Assembly: GCA_002402245.1 (NCBI GenBank) | Contig: NVVP01000072.1 | Coordinates: 1 to 8,551, forward strand | Source: Gammaproteobacteria bacterium | Lineage (GTDB): Bacteria; Pseudomonadota; Gammaproteobacteria; Nitrosococcales; Methylophagaceae | DNA: 8,551 nt | Direction: 5' to 3' | Shown here: one piece after another, positions 1-7,037 of the stretch | Position numbering within the stretch: the first letter of the stretch is position 1 | Layout of the letters: every line of letters begins with the position of its first letter | Made by a program: the position numbers and the translations under genes | Notes under the pieces: generated by a model | Told to the model about the DNA's origin: nothing | Seen by the model: the letters and a program-made list of their open reading frames with translations, nothing else | The model's database searches: none

Positions 1-162
1 TATTAACATTGCATTAATAGCATTTTATTTTAACAAAACCACGGCTATAAAACTAGAGTGAAGTTATCCATAATTCATACAAAAAACATCGTTATGAAAT
101 AATTAATCTACGCTGTAAAATACACAGATTATGATTTAACTTTAACTTACTATAAATACCTT
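1..162. other. AT-rich intergenic region upstream of the GST-like gene
   Basis: No reading frame in this stretch looks like a gene: all frames are broken by frequent stops. It presumably carries the promoter of the GST-like gene that starts at 163. Candidate -10 boxes are TAAAAT at 116-121 and TATAAA at 151-156. The second is too close to the start codon to leave a normal leader, and neither has a good -35 partner. No Shine-Dalgarno sequence precedes the ATG at 163. It may also serve a gene to the left of the window, which cannot be judged from here. Confidence 0.5.
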
Positions 163-810
163 ATGCCTACCTCTATTTTATATAGCTTTCGTCGATGTCC
201 TTACGCTATGCGTGCTCGTTTAGCCATTGCAACTAGTGATATTTCAGTTCAATTACGTGAAGTGGTATTAAAAGATAAACCTAGTGAGTTATTAACCCTT
301 TCCCCTAAGGCGACCGTTCCGGTATTACTGACCGAAGATGAGCTACTGATAGATGAAAGTATCGATATTATGTATTGGGCATGGCGGCAATCCGACCCTC
401 AACAGTGCTTAGATAGTTTAAATGAGCAACAGCACTCTCTCACCAAAGAACTTATTGCACAAAACGATGGTGAGTTTAAATCTTCTTTAGACCGATATAA
501 ATATGCTGACCGTTATCCCGAACACTCGCAAGATTACTATCGTCAACAGGCTGAAATATTCTTACAAAAATTAGAATTACAGTTAACAGCTAATGATTAC
601 TTATTAGGCTCGCAGCTCACACTTGCTGACTTAGCCATATTGCCTTTTATTCGCCAATTCGCCTTTGTTGATAAAGCATGGTTTGATGCTTCGCCTTACC
701 CTAAACTACAACATTGGCTGGAACTCTTTATTCAGTCTGAGTTATTTGAACTCATTATGCATAAATACCCACAATGGCAGAGCGGCGACATAGAGACTTA
801 CTTTCCTTAA
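163..810 (+). CDS. Glutathione S-transferase family protein (glutaredoxin 2-like N-terminus)
   Basis: This 215-residue protein has the two-domain GST layout. An N-terminal thioredoxin-like fold (about residues 1-75) carries the motif RRCPYAMRAR, with Cys12 at the usual redox or glutathione-contacting position. It is followed by TVP with the expected cis-proline at Pro53, and by DES at 64-66, where GSTs bind the gamma-glutamyl group of glutathione. The C-terminal all-helical domain (about 85-205) contains LTLADLAILPF, with the conserved N-capping aspartate near residue 156. The length is normal for bacterial GSTs. The substrate cannot be told from sequence; a cytosolic glutathione-dependent thiol transferase or detoxification role is the family expectation. 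The ATG has no visible Shine-Dalgarno sequence. The gene is alone on its strand and ends 3 bp from the convergent bioD, so a functional link with biotin synthesis is unlikely. Confidence 0.88.
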   Translation: MPTSILYSFRRCPYAMRARLAIATSDISVQLREVVLKDKPSELLTLSPKATVPVLLTEDELLIDESIDIMYWAWRQSDPQQCLDSLNEQQHSLTKELIAQNDGEFKSSLDRYKYADRYPEHSQDYYRQQAEIFLQKLELQLTANDYLLGSQLTLADLAILPFIRQFAFVDKAWFDASPYPKLQHWLELFIQSELFELIMHKYPQWQSGDIETYFP

Positions 811-813
811 GCT

Positions 814-1479
814 TTATTTATTCGGATTAAAGTCTAAAAACTCAGCGGCACTTTGTTGCTCAGCTAAGAAAGGCACCACACCTAAACACGGTGCAGATAT
901 CATCTGTTTTAATGTTGAGATAATCTCTTCTGCCTGATCATTGTTCTCACATTGATTAGCTACCCACCCTTGTAGAACCAAGCCTGATTTCTTAATCGCT
1001 GCAACGGTTAATAAGGCATGGTTGATACAGCCAAGCTTAATCCCGACCACTAAGATAACGGGTAAGGCCAATAACTTGGCTAAATCAGCCATGGTCTCGG
1101 TATCATTAATCGGTACTAACCAACCACCAGCACCTTCAACCACTACACTATCTGACTGTTGTTGTAGCTGATTGAAACGCTGTTTAATTACAGCTAAATC
1201 GATGTTTTCCTTAACTTGTGCCGCAGCAATATGAGGAGCGATTGCCGGTGAAAAACTATAAGGGTTAACAACTTGATAATCTAAGTCTAAATTAGACTGT
1301 TCAATTAGCTTTAAGGCATCGTCATTACGTAAACCTACATTGGCCATTTCACAGCCACTAGCAATAGGCTTCATCACGGCTACTTGTAGGCCTTGTTGCT
1401 GAAATAATTCAACTAAGGCCACACTAATCCGTGTTTTACCTACATCGGTATCGGTGCCGCTTACAAATACGCTAGTCAT
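814..1479 (-). CDS. bioD: ATP-dependent dethiobiotin synthetase BioD
   Basis: BioD closes the ureido ring of 7,8-diaminononanoate with CO2 and ATP to give dethiobiotin, the step before BioB. The 221 residues match the family length. Visible signatures are the P-loop GTDTDVGKT (residues 8-16), MKPIASG with the substrate-contacting Lys37, RNDDAL (51-56), the EGAGGW motif (115-120) that binds phosphate and Mg2+, VGIKLGCINHA (145-155), and Asn175 in WVAN, which contacts the adenine in E. coli BioD. The start ATG shares one base with the bioC stop (TAATG). Its own Shine-Dalgarno is weak, so it probably depends on translational coupling. It is the last gene of the bioBFHCD block, and no terminator is visible before the convergent GST-like gene. 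Confidence 0.96.
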   Translation of the reverse strand: MTSVFVSGTDTDVGKTRISVALVELFQQQGLQVAVMKPIASGCEMANVGLRNDDALKLIEQSNLDLDYQVVNPYSFSPAIAPHIAAAQVKENIDLAVIKQRFNQLQQQSDSVVVEGAGGWLVPINDTETMADLAKLLALPVILVVGIKLGCINHALLTVAAIKKSGLVLQGWVANQCENNDQAEEIISTLKQMISAPCLGVVPFLAEQQSAAEFLDFNPNK

Positions 1480-2366
1480 TAAGATTTACGGCCTTGAATT
1501 TGATCGACAGAGATATGAATTTCGTTGCTATTCATTATTTTTTGTCCGGCCCAAGCATGTCCAAAAATCACTTCATAAGTTGCCGGCAATACGCCATCAC
1601 GACGAAATGTTTCATACTTATTGGCCACAGCTTGAATCGATTTTTTGCCCGTTAAACCACGGCGGCGTGCTGTATTGACATTACGCGCACCTAATATCTT
1701 CAAGTCTTTCATTAATACCATTGAACTATCATAGGTCAGCGTATAACGATCAGTATCAAGTACAGGGTTAGCTAAGCCTGCATCCATCATTGCCGTACCG
1801 ATATCATGCATATCATAAAACATATTTACATGAGGGTAATCATCAACACTGGCCCAAGCCTGACGCAGCTCAGTTAAGGTATCAGGACCTAAACTGGTAA
1901 ACATTATTAAGCCATCAGGACGTAATACACGGCTGATTTCAGCAAAGCTGGTGCGAGGATCACACCACTGCAATGAAAGGTTGGCAAAGATTAAATCAAC
2001 ACTATTATCTGCCAGCGGCAACGCCTCAGCATCTCCTGCTAAATAAATAGGTTTGTTACTATTGGGGAACCAGCGTTTTAAACCTAAATTCTGCTGATAA
2101 ACCTGCCTTGCCTGTTGTAACATCGCCGGGGCAATATCAACCGCCACTAACTGTGCTTTAGGGTAACGTTTAGCTAATAAGCTTAAATTTCTTCCGGTTC
2201 CAGCGCCTAAATCAACGATTCTATTGGGTTGAATTGAAACCAGTGACAAGCGCTCTAATAATTCATCAGCTGTTTGACGTTGTAATACGGCGACATCATC
2301 ATAATGTGCTGCTGCATGGCTAAATGAATCTGCCACCAGCTGTTTATTGGGAAGTTCATTATTCAT
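1479..2366 (-). CDS. bioC: Malonyl-ACP O-methyltransferase BioC
   Basis: BioC methylates the free carboxyl of malonyl-ACP with S-adenosylmethionine. The disguised ester can then be elongated by fatty acid synthesis to pimeloyl-ACP methyl ester. The 295-residue class I methyltransferase shows the BioC N-terminal signature FSHAAAHYD (15-23), the SAM-binding motif I IVDLGAGTGR (50-59), the acidic ribose contact Asp77 in AVDIAPAML, motif IV in LIFANLSLQWC (125-135), and the TSLGPDTLTELR segment (157-168) typical of BioC. It is longer than E. coli BioC (251 aa). The extra length includes an insertion around 90-107 and an extended C-terminus. The start ATG overlaps the end of bioH by 8 nt and has no clear Shine-Dalgarno sequence, which fits coupling to bioH translation. 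Confidence 0.95.
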   Translation of the reverse strand: MNNELPNKQLVADSFSHAAAHYDDVAVLQRQTADELLERLSLVSIQPNRIVDLGAGTGRNLSLLAKRYPKAQLVAVDIAPAMLQQARQVYQQNLGLKRWFPNSNKPIYLAGDAEALPLADNSVDLIFANLSLQWCDPRTSFAEISRVLRPDGLIMFTSLGPDTLTELRQAWASVDDYPHVNMFYDMHDIGTAMMDAGLANPVLDTDRYTLTYDSSMVLMKDLKILGARNVNTARRRGLTGKKSIQAVANKYETFRRDGVLPATYEVIFGHAWAGQKIMNSNEIHISVDQIQGRKS

Positions 2367-3120
2367 TTAAAAATTGTTCAATCTCATCGAAGCATCTATC
2401 TGCCTCAGCAATAAAAGGAGCATGGCCTGCACCGGCTATTAATGTTGTTTTCAATCTACTATTAAGCGTGATGGCTTCTACCATCATCGCCGCAGGAATT
2501 AAAGTATCTCGCTCAGCTAGGATTAACTTAAGTGGACAGTTTAGCTTTGAAAACTCAACTCGCATATCAGTGTTAATCAATAAATCCAGGCCTGCTTTTA
2601 ATGCCTCATCAACGGGGGGAGTTTCAATCGCTAATTGAGTAGATAACTCATTTATCGTTTGCCGACTGTGCTTTGATCCCCTTGCCTGTAATAATAAAAA
2701 TCGTTGTAACGTCGCCGTCTGATCTAAAGACAAATTATCAGCAAAGGCTTCAAATACCGTGGCTTCCATCGCATTTGGCCAGTTAGCTGTTTTAACAAAG
2801 CACGGTGTTGCTGCCAATAATATTAATTTGTCGACACGCTGGGGATAACGGTCTGCAAATGCAATACTAATTAAACCGCCTAATGACCAGCCTAAAATAT
2901 GAGCCTTTGCTGGCAATATCTCGGCTAATTCGACAATCAATGCATCAAGCTCTAATGCCCCCGTCTGCCAATCACTTTTACCATGCCCAGGTAGATCCAC
3001 AAGGTATAAGGTAAAGTGCTTGGCTAGACTTTCAGCTAAGTCATGCCATACCGCACTGTGCATACTCCAACCATGCAGCATCACTAAAGCCGGACCTTGA
3101 CCTATAACGTTAATGTACAT
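2359..3120 (-). CDS. bioH: Pimeloyl-ACP methyl ester esterase BioH
   Basis: BioH removes the methyl group that BioC added, ending chain elongation by releasing pimeloyl-ACP for BioF. The 253-residue alpha/beta hydrolase shows the oxyanion region LHGWSM (15-20), LVDLPGHGKS (40-49), the nucleophile elbow GWSLGG with Ser79, Asp205 in AERDTLIP, and His233 in AGAGHAPF. This completes the Ser-Asp-His triad (E. coli Ser82, Asp207, His235). WPNAM near 114-118 matches the cap region after the CF dipeptide. I chose the ATG at 3120 because a GGAG lies 7 nt upstream (3128-3131) and the 11-nt overlap with bioF is compact. A start at 3138, adding six residues, is possible but has no ribosome-binding site. 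Its place between bioF and bioC supports BioH over a generic hydrolase. Confidence 0.94.
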   Translation of the reverse strand: MYINVIGQGPALVMLHGWSMHSAVWHDLAESLAKHFTLYLVDLPGHGKSDWQTGALELDALIVELAEILPAKAHILGWSLGGLISIAFADRYPQRVDKLILLAATPCFVKTANWPNAMEATVFEAFADNLSLDQTATLQRFLLLQARGSKHSRQTINELSTQLAIETPPVDEALKAGLDLLINTDMRVEFSKLNCPLKLILAERDTLIPAAMMVEAITLNSRLKTTLIAGAGHAPFIAEADRCFDEIEQFLNE

Positions 3121-4285
3121 TGGCAAACTCCAATGCATCTAATAATTGGCTTACATGTTGTTCACTATGATTAGCCGAAAAGGTAATTCGTAATCGCGCA
3201 GAACCTTCAGCTACGGTAGGTGGACGGATAACACCGACTAAAATACCTTTATTTTCTAGGGTATTACCTATTTCTATCGCTTTTTTATCATCACCAATCA
3301 CAATGGGTTGAATCGCCGTCTGGGAATCCATTAAGTGCAAACCTAAAGCCTGTGCTCCAGCTCTAAATTGGCTAATTAAAGTTTGTAGTTTATCTCGCCG
3401 CCATGTTTCTTCTTGCACTAACTTCAAACTAGCCAAGGTTGCAGCAGCAATAGCTGCGGGTTGTGCGGTGGTATACACATAACTTCTTGCTTGCTGAATC
3501 AATGTCTCAATGGTGACTTCATCAGCGGCAACAAAGGCGCCTGAGGTGCCAAATGCTTTACCAAATGTCCCCATGATAATAGGCTTGTCTTCAGCTTTAA
3601 TATTCCAATGTGCTAACAAACCTTCGCCTTGTTTACCTAATACGCCTAGGCCGTGAGCATCATCAATTAATACTGCAGCATCATGTTTTTTTGCATGGTT
3701 TAATAATTCGGGTAATGGTGCAAGATCACCATCCATGCTGAATACGCCATCACTTACTATTAATTTATGCGCTGTGGCTGTCGACTGTTCTAACCGTCGT
3801 GATAATGCTGACATATCGGCATGTTGATAACGGTATTGCTTGGCCATTGATAAACGAGCACCATCCAACAGTGAAGCATGGTTAAGTTTATCTTGAATAA
3901 TGACGTCATCACGACTCATTAAACCATCAATCACGCCAATATTAGCTTGGTAACCGGATGAAAATAATAATACTTTCTCGTGACCTATAAACTCAGCTAA
4001 CTGTTCTTCTAGCTGTTGATGATAACGACTATGGCCAGTTAATAAATGAGCGGCACCACTACCGACACCTTGCTGTTCAACCGCATCAATAAAAGCCTGT
4101 TTCAAGGCAGGGTGATTGGCGAGGCCTAAATAATCATTGCTACAAAAAGAAAGTAATGACTTACCTTCTAGTTGAATATTTACCCCTTGGGCACTTTCTC
4201 GTATTCGCTGACTACGGTAGCGGCCTGCTGCTTTTCGCTTCGCTAAATCAGTGCTTAATTGTGTTGACCAAGGGACAGTTGCCAT
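3110..4285 (-). CDS. bioF: 8-amino-7-oxononanoate synthase BioF
   Basis: BioF is the PLP-dependent enzyme that condenses pimeloyl-ACP (or pimeloyl-CoA) with L-alanine to give 8-amino-7-oxononanoate (KAPA). The 391 residues match alpha-oxoamine synthases. Visible motifs are FCSNDYLGL (47-55), GVGSGAAHLLTGHS (73-86), LFSSGYQAN (107-115), LNHASLLDGARLS with His136 stacking on PLP, SDGVFSMDGD (178-187), IDDAHGLG (207-214) with Asp208 and His211, and TFGKAFGTSGAF with the Schiff-base Lys243. The C-terminal RITFSANH segment is the expected substrate-contacting region. It starts 27 bp after bioB, with a modest Shine-Dalgarno (GGTGAG) about 9 nt upstream of the ATG, and its stop lies inside bioH. Confidence 0.96.
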   Translation of the reverse strand: MATVPWSTQLSTDLAKRKAAGRYRSQRIRESAQGVNIQLEGKSLLSFCSNDYLGLANHPALKQAFIDAVEQQGVGSGAAHLLTGHSRYHQQLEEQLAEFIGHEKVLLFSSGYQANIGVIDGLMSRDDVIIQDKLNHASLLDGARLSMAKQYRYQHADMSALSRRLEQSTATAHKLIVSDGVFSMDGDLAPLPELLNHAKKHDAAVLIDDAHGLGVLGKQGEGLLAHWNIKAEDKPIIMGTFGKAFGTSGAFVAADEVTIETLIQQARSYVYTTAQPAAIAAATLASLKLVQEETWRRDKLQTLISQFRAGAQALGLHLMDSQTAIQPIVIGDDKKAIEIGNTLENKGILVGVIRPPTVAEGSARLRITFSANHSEQHVSQLLDALEFANVH

Positions 4286-4312
4286 GGGACTATTCTCACC
4301 GTAGCTGCAAGT

Positions 4313-5404
4313 TTAGCCTACTAACTCTGCTGATGGACACGCCTTAACTTCTTTTAATTTAATCACTTTACGTTGTTTCTTTTTATCTGCTGTAGGCACG
4401 GCAGAAACAGGAGATGAATTTATTGAGTCATCGCCTTCTTGAGTGTTAATTCCTAAGCGTTTAAATAACTGTTGATCATGATCTGTATCTGGGTTATCGG
4501 TCGTTAATAATTTATCACCGTAGAAAATTGAGTTGGCACCCGCAAGGAAACACATTGCTTGCAGCTCATCACTCATACTTTCACGGCCCGCTGATAAACG
4601 AACGAACGATTTAGGCATTATTAATCGTGCAACCGCAATCGTACGCACAAATTCAAAAGGATCAATATCATCACTTTCAGCTAAAGGCGTGCCTTCAACT
4701 TGAACTAATAGGTTAATAGGCACACTTTGTGGATGACTCGGTAAGTTAGCTAAACCAATTAATAAACCAGCGCGATCGGCACCTGTTTCACCCATACCGA
4801 CAATACCGCCACTACACACATTAATATCAGCATCACGTACATAACCTAATGTATCCAATCGTTCTTGATAGGTACGAGTACTAATCACATCGCCATAAAA
4901 TTCAGGTGAGGTATCAAGATTATGATTGTAATAATCTAAACCCGCTTCTTTTAAGCGCTTAGCTTGGTGCTCTTCTAACATACCCAATGTGACACAGGTT
5001 TCTAAACCCATCTCTTTTACACCAGACACCATATCAGCAATGCGTTCAAGATCTTGGTCTCTTAAATTACGCCATGCAGCGCCCATGCAAAAACGACTCG
5101 CGCCGGTTTCTTTTGCCTGAGCTGCATTTTCTAATACTTTATCGATCTGCATTAAAGGCTCAGCTTTAACGGCTGATTCATGATGTGCACTTTGTGGGCA
5201 GTAACCACAATCTTCGGCACAACCACCGGTTTTAATGCTTAATAATGTGCTGACTTGTACTGTATTTGGATCAAAATTCTGGCGATGTGATGTTTGTGCT
5301 CGAAACATTAAATCAGCGAAAGGTAAGGCATAAAGCGCTTCAACCTCCTCAACTTTCCAGTCGTGACGTAATAATTGATCGGCATTTACATTATTTTCAG
5401 GCAT
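4313..5404 (-). CDS. bioB: Biotin synthase BioB (radical SAM)
   Basis: BioB inserts sulfur into dethiobiotin to form biotin, using two SAM molecules, a radical-SAM [4Fe-4S] cluster and a sacrificial [2Fe-2S] cluster. All cluster ligands are present. Cys62, Cys66 and Cys69 are in [12 protein letters not shown]. Cys106 (RFCMGAAW), Cys137 (ETCVTLGML), Cys197 ([13 protein letters not shown]) and Arg269 (FVRLSAGRE) match E. coli Cys97, Cys128, Cys188 and Arg260 with a constant offset of nine. At 363 residues it is longer than E. coli BioB (346). The added C-terminal tail after about 321 is low in complexity, rich in Ser and Asp, and then basic (KKKQRK), and is probably disordered. It is first in the bio block. 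A GAAG lies 7 nt upstream of the ATG. Confidence 0.97.
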   Translation of the reverse strand: MPENNVNADQLLRHDWKVEEVEALYALPFADLMFRAQTSHRQNFDPNTVQVSTLLSIKTGGCAEDCGYCPQSAHHESAVKAEPLMQIDKVLENAAQAKETGASRFCMGAAWRNLRDQDLERIADMVSGVKEMGLETCVTLGMLEEHQAKRLKEAGLDYYNHNLDTSPEFYGDVISTRTYQERLDTLGYVRDADINVCSGGIVGMGETGADRAGLLIGLANLPSHPQSVPINLLVQVEGTPLAESDDIDPFEFVRTIAVARLIMPKSFVRLSAGRESMSDELQAMCFLAGANSIFYGDKLLTTDNPDTDHDQQLFKRLGINTQEGDDSINSSPVSAVPTADKKKQRKVIKLKEVKACPSAELVG

Positions 5405-5441
5405 GATATTACTTCATTAGATTTGAAAGGATAAAGTATTG
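5405..5441. other. Short divergent intergenic region between bioB and comF
   Basis: Only 37 bp separate the start codons of bioB (minus) and the comF-family gene (plus). It holds both ribosome-binding sites: GAAG for bioB (5412-5415, minus) and AAAGGA for comF (5426-5431, plus). It is too short to contain two normal promoters, so each promoter must lie partly inside the opposite gene. I see no palindrome matching the E. coli-type BirA operator half-site TTGTAAACC here or in the first 100 bp of comF. Confidence 0.6.
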
Positions 5442-6173
5442 ATGTCCACAACGTTTATTACTAAGTTGGTACATCAATCAAAGCAATTATACAGCAAACT
5501 GATGCCAATACCGTGCCGACTATGCGGCGATTCTAGTCAATTACGTTCAATTTGTGATGGCTGCATGAATGACTTTATTAAATTGGCAACAGTGTGTCCT
5601 CGCTGTGCCTTGCCTTTACAGCATACGCAACACTGCGGTCACTGCCTTAATAATCCCCCTGAGCAAGATCTAAGCATTAGTTTATATCGTTATAGCGACC
5701 CCATTCGACAACTCATTCTCGACTTTAAATATCATAATCAACTTTATCTTGCGCCTTTCTTCGGCCAACTTCTGGCACAAAAGATAGCTTCAACATCACA
5801 AGTTGAACTACTAATTCCCATTCCCTTACACCCCAACCGGCTTAAAGATCGAGGGTATAATCAATCACATGAATTGGCTAAGTCACTCTCTAGACAATTA
5901 AACATTCCGGTTAACCCTCACCTTTTAACCCGTGTTATTGATACCCCGTCACAGTCATCAATGGCTTTTAAAGACCGCAAGAAAAACATGAGAAATGCAT
6001 TTAAGTTGAGTCATCACAGTCTTGAATTACCTAAACACATTGCCATCATTGATGATGTGTTAACAACAGGCCATACCGCTAATGCCGCCGCTAAAGTATT
6101 TAGAAAAGAAGGTGTAGCCACTATTGAGATATGGACTATAGCCAGAACAGTTAAAGCAGACTTTAACGACTAA
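5442..6173 (+). CDS. comF: ComF/GntX family phosphoribosyltransferase-like protein
   Basis: The 243-residue protein has the ComF layout. An N-terminal zinc-binding region has four CxxC pairs (Cys25/28, 38/41, 52/55, 65/68), followed by a type I phosphoribosyltransferase domain. Signatures of the second part are LIPIPLHPNRLKDRGYNQS (about 124-142) and the PRPP-binding loop IAIIDDVLTTGHTA (200-213). ComF proteins assist natural transformation, where they are needed for DNA uptake or processing in the cytosol. The enterobacterial relative GntX has been tied to use of DNA or gluconate, and the enzymatic activity is not settled. I prefer the ATG at 5442; an in-frame TTG at 5439 sits 7 nt after AAAGGA and could also be used. 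Divergence from bioB recurs in gammaproteobacteria and need not mean shared function. The gene's 3' end overlaps the convergent nuclease gene by 11 bp. Confidence 0.92.
   Translation: MSTTFITKLVHQSKQLYSKLMPIPCRLCGDSSQLRSICDGCMNDFIKLATVCPRCALPLQHTQHCGHCLNNPPEQDLSISLYRYSDPIRQLILDFKYHNQLYLAPFFGQLLAQKIASTSQVELLIPIPLHPNRLKDRGYNQSHELAKSLSRQLNIPVNPHLLTRVIDTPSQSSMAFKDRKKNMRNAFKLSHHSLELPKHIAIIDDVLTTGHTANAAAKVFRKEGVATIEIWTIARTVKADFND
6150..6167. repeat. 7-bp inverted repeat at the convergent stop codons
   Basis: GTTAAAG at 6150-6156 and CTTTAAC at 6161-6167 are perfect inverted copies around a 4-nt loop. They lie exactly where the comF-family gene and the nuclease gene converge and overlap. Such a hairpin could slow transcription from both sides. 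However, the stem has only two G:C pairs and no T-tract follows on the plus strand, so I do not call it a terminator. Confidence 0.35.
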
Positions 6174-6999
6174 TAATGGCAGAGGGATGACGAATTAAAA
6201 TTGAATAATGATCTTTCGATCGTGAAGCCCAACCTCTAATTTCCAGCGATTTACCGATATAGCCTTCTAGCTCAGGGAATAGTGCTAGGTTCTGTTTGGC
6301 AATACGAATATCCACCTTGTCATTCAATATCAAACGAATATATTTTCGACTCTCTTTCAAGGCAGTAGGTTTAGCTAAAATACGCTGCCAACTAGAACGT
6401 GTTTTATTGTTTGGTAATACCTCTACTGCTATGGGCTGATATTCAGTCATTGACCAAATTCCCACCCGCTTATTTTCAGCCATAAGTTCAGCTTGTTGTA
6501 ATTCAACGCTATAGCGTAAATTAGGAGGAATAATACTGAGTGTAGCTAAGCCGAGTTTAATCAGCTGCTGGTTGACATGCTCACCATCTTCTAAAAACAC
6601 ATGGGCCAACAATCGGCCATATTTGTCTTTTTGCTGTTTATCATATTCTAAAAATACCGTGCTAGAGGTTAACTTTTCTTTTAGCCATTCTTTGGCATCG
6701 ATACCACCCGCTTGGCCCTGCCGATAATGACTTTCGATTTCGGGTGTATTTAAGCCTAATAATCGCACTCGCTTACCATTTTCTAGAATAACGGTATCGC
6801 CATCATATACTCGTTTAACAGTATGTTTATAGCGATACGTTTTCTGTACAGAAAGAACTAATGTGGATGTAGGCGAGGCTTGGTCGGAATAGCTTATATT
6901 GCCATTATTATCTTGGTGGCGATAAATATCAGCCCAAACGAAATTAGCCTGCATAAGCAGGCTAATTAATATCACTATCCTTAGTAATAATAGTCTCAT
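6163..6999 (-). CDS. Secreted thermonuclease-like protein (DUF4124 + SNase + C-terminal beta domain)
   Basis: The 278-residue protein starts with a signal peptide (hydrophobic about 2-18, likely cleavage after FVWA at 23), so it should be exported. Next is a short DUF4124-like segment (DIYRHQDNNGNISYSDQ, 24-40) of the kind found at the N-terminus of many gammaproteobacterial envelope proteins. The staphylococcal nuclease domain follows (about 60-190). YDGDT gives Asp66 and Asp68 (S. aureus Asp19, Asp21), RVRLLGLNTPE gives Arg79, Asn84, Thr85 and Glu87 (Arg35, Asp40, Thr41, Glu43), and KYGRLLAHVF gives Arg129 (Arg87). All three catalytic residues are kept; the Ca2+ ligand Asp40 is Asn. Residues about 205-275 look like an extra beta-rich, possibly OB-fold domain. 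I chose the ATG at 6999; an in-frame TTG at 7002 is the alternative. Ribosome-binding site is weak. Confidence 0.88.
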   Translation of the reverse strand: MRLLLLRIVILISLLMQANFVWADIYRHQDNNGNISYSDQASPTSTLVLSVQKTYRYKHTVKRVYDGDTVILENGKRVRLLGLNTPEIESHYRQGQAGGIDAKEWLKEKLTSSTVFLEYDKQQKDKYGRLLAHVFLEDGEHVNQQLIKLGLATLSIIPPNLRYSVELQQAELMAENKRVGIWSMTEYQPIAVEVLPNNKTRSSWQRILAKPTALKESRKYIRLILNDKVDIRIAKQNLALFPELEGYIGKSLEIRGWASRSKDHYSILIRHPSAIISR

Positions 7000-7037
7000 C
7001 AACTCATTATTACATAGTTAAGCTGAACTCTGGTTAA

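Noticed and set aside
116..121. TAAAAT as the promoter -10 of the GST-like gene
   Set aside because: In such AT-rich DNA this is common, and the best -35 match (TTATGA at 92-97) is poor.
2324..2638. Plus-strand open frame of 104 codons antisense to bioH
   Set aside because: It runs opposite the conserved bioH coding sequence and its composition looks like a mirror of that gene.
5486..5491. TATAAT on the minus strand as the bioB -10 box
   Set aside because: The hexamer is perfect but no acceptable -35 lies 16-18 bp upstream (the nearest, TTGGCA, is only 11 bp away), so it is not annotated as a promoter.
6150..6167. Inverted repeat as a bidirectional terminator for the convergent comF-family and nuclease genes
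   Set aside because: The stem is AT-rich with two G:C pairs and no T-tract follows on the plus strand; both arms lie in coding sequence. Kept only as a repeat.
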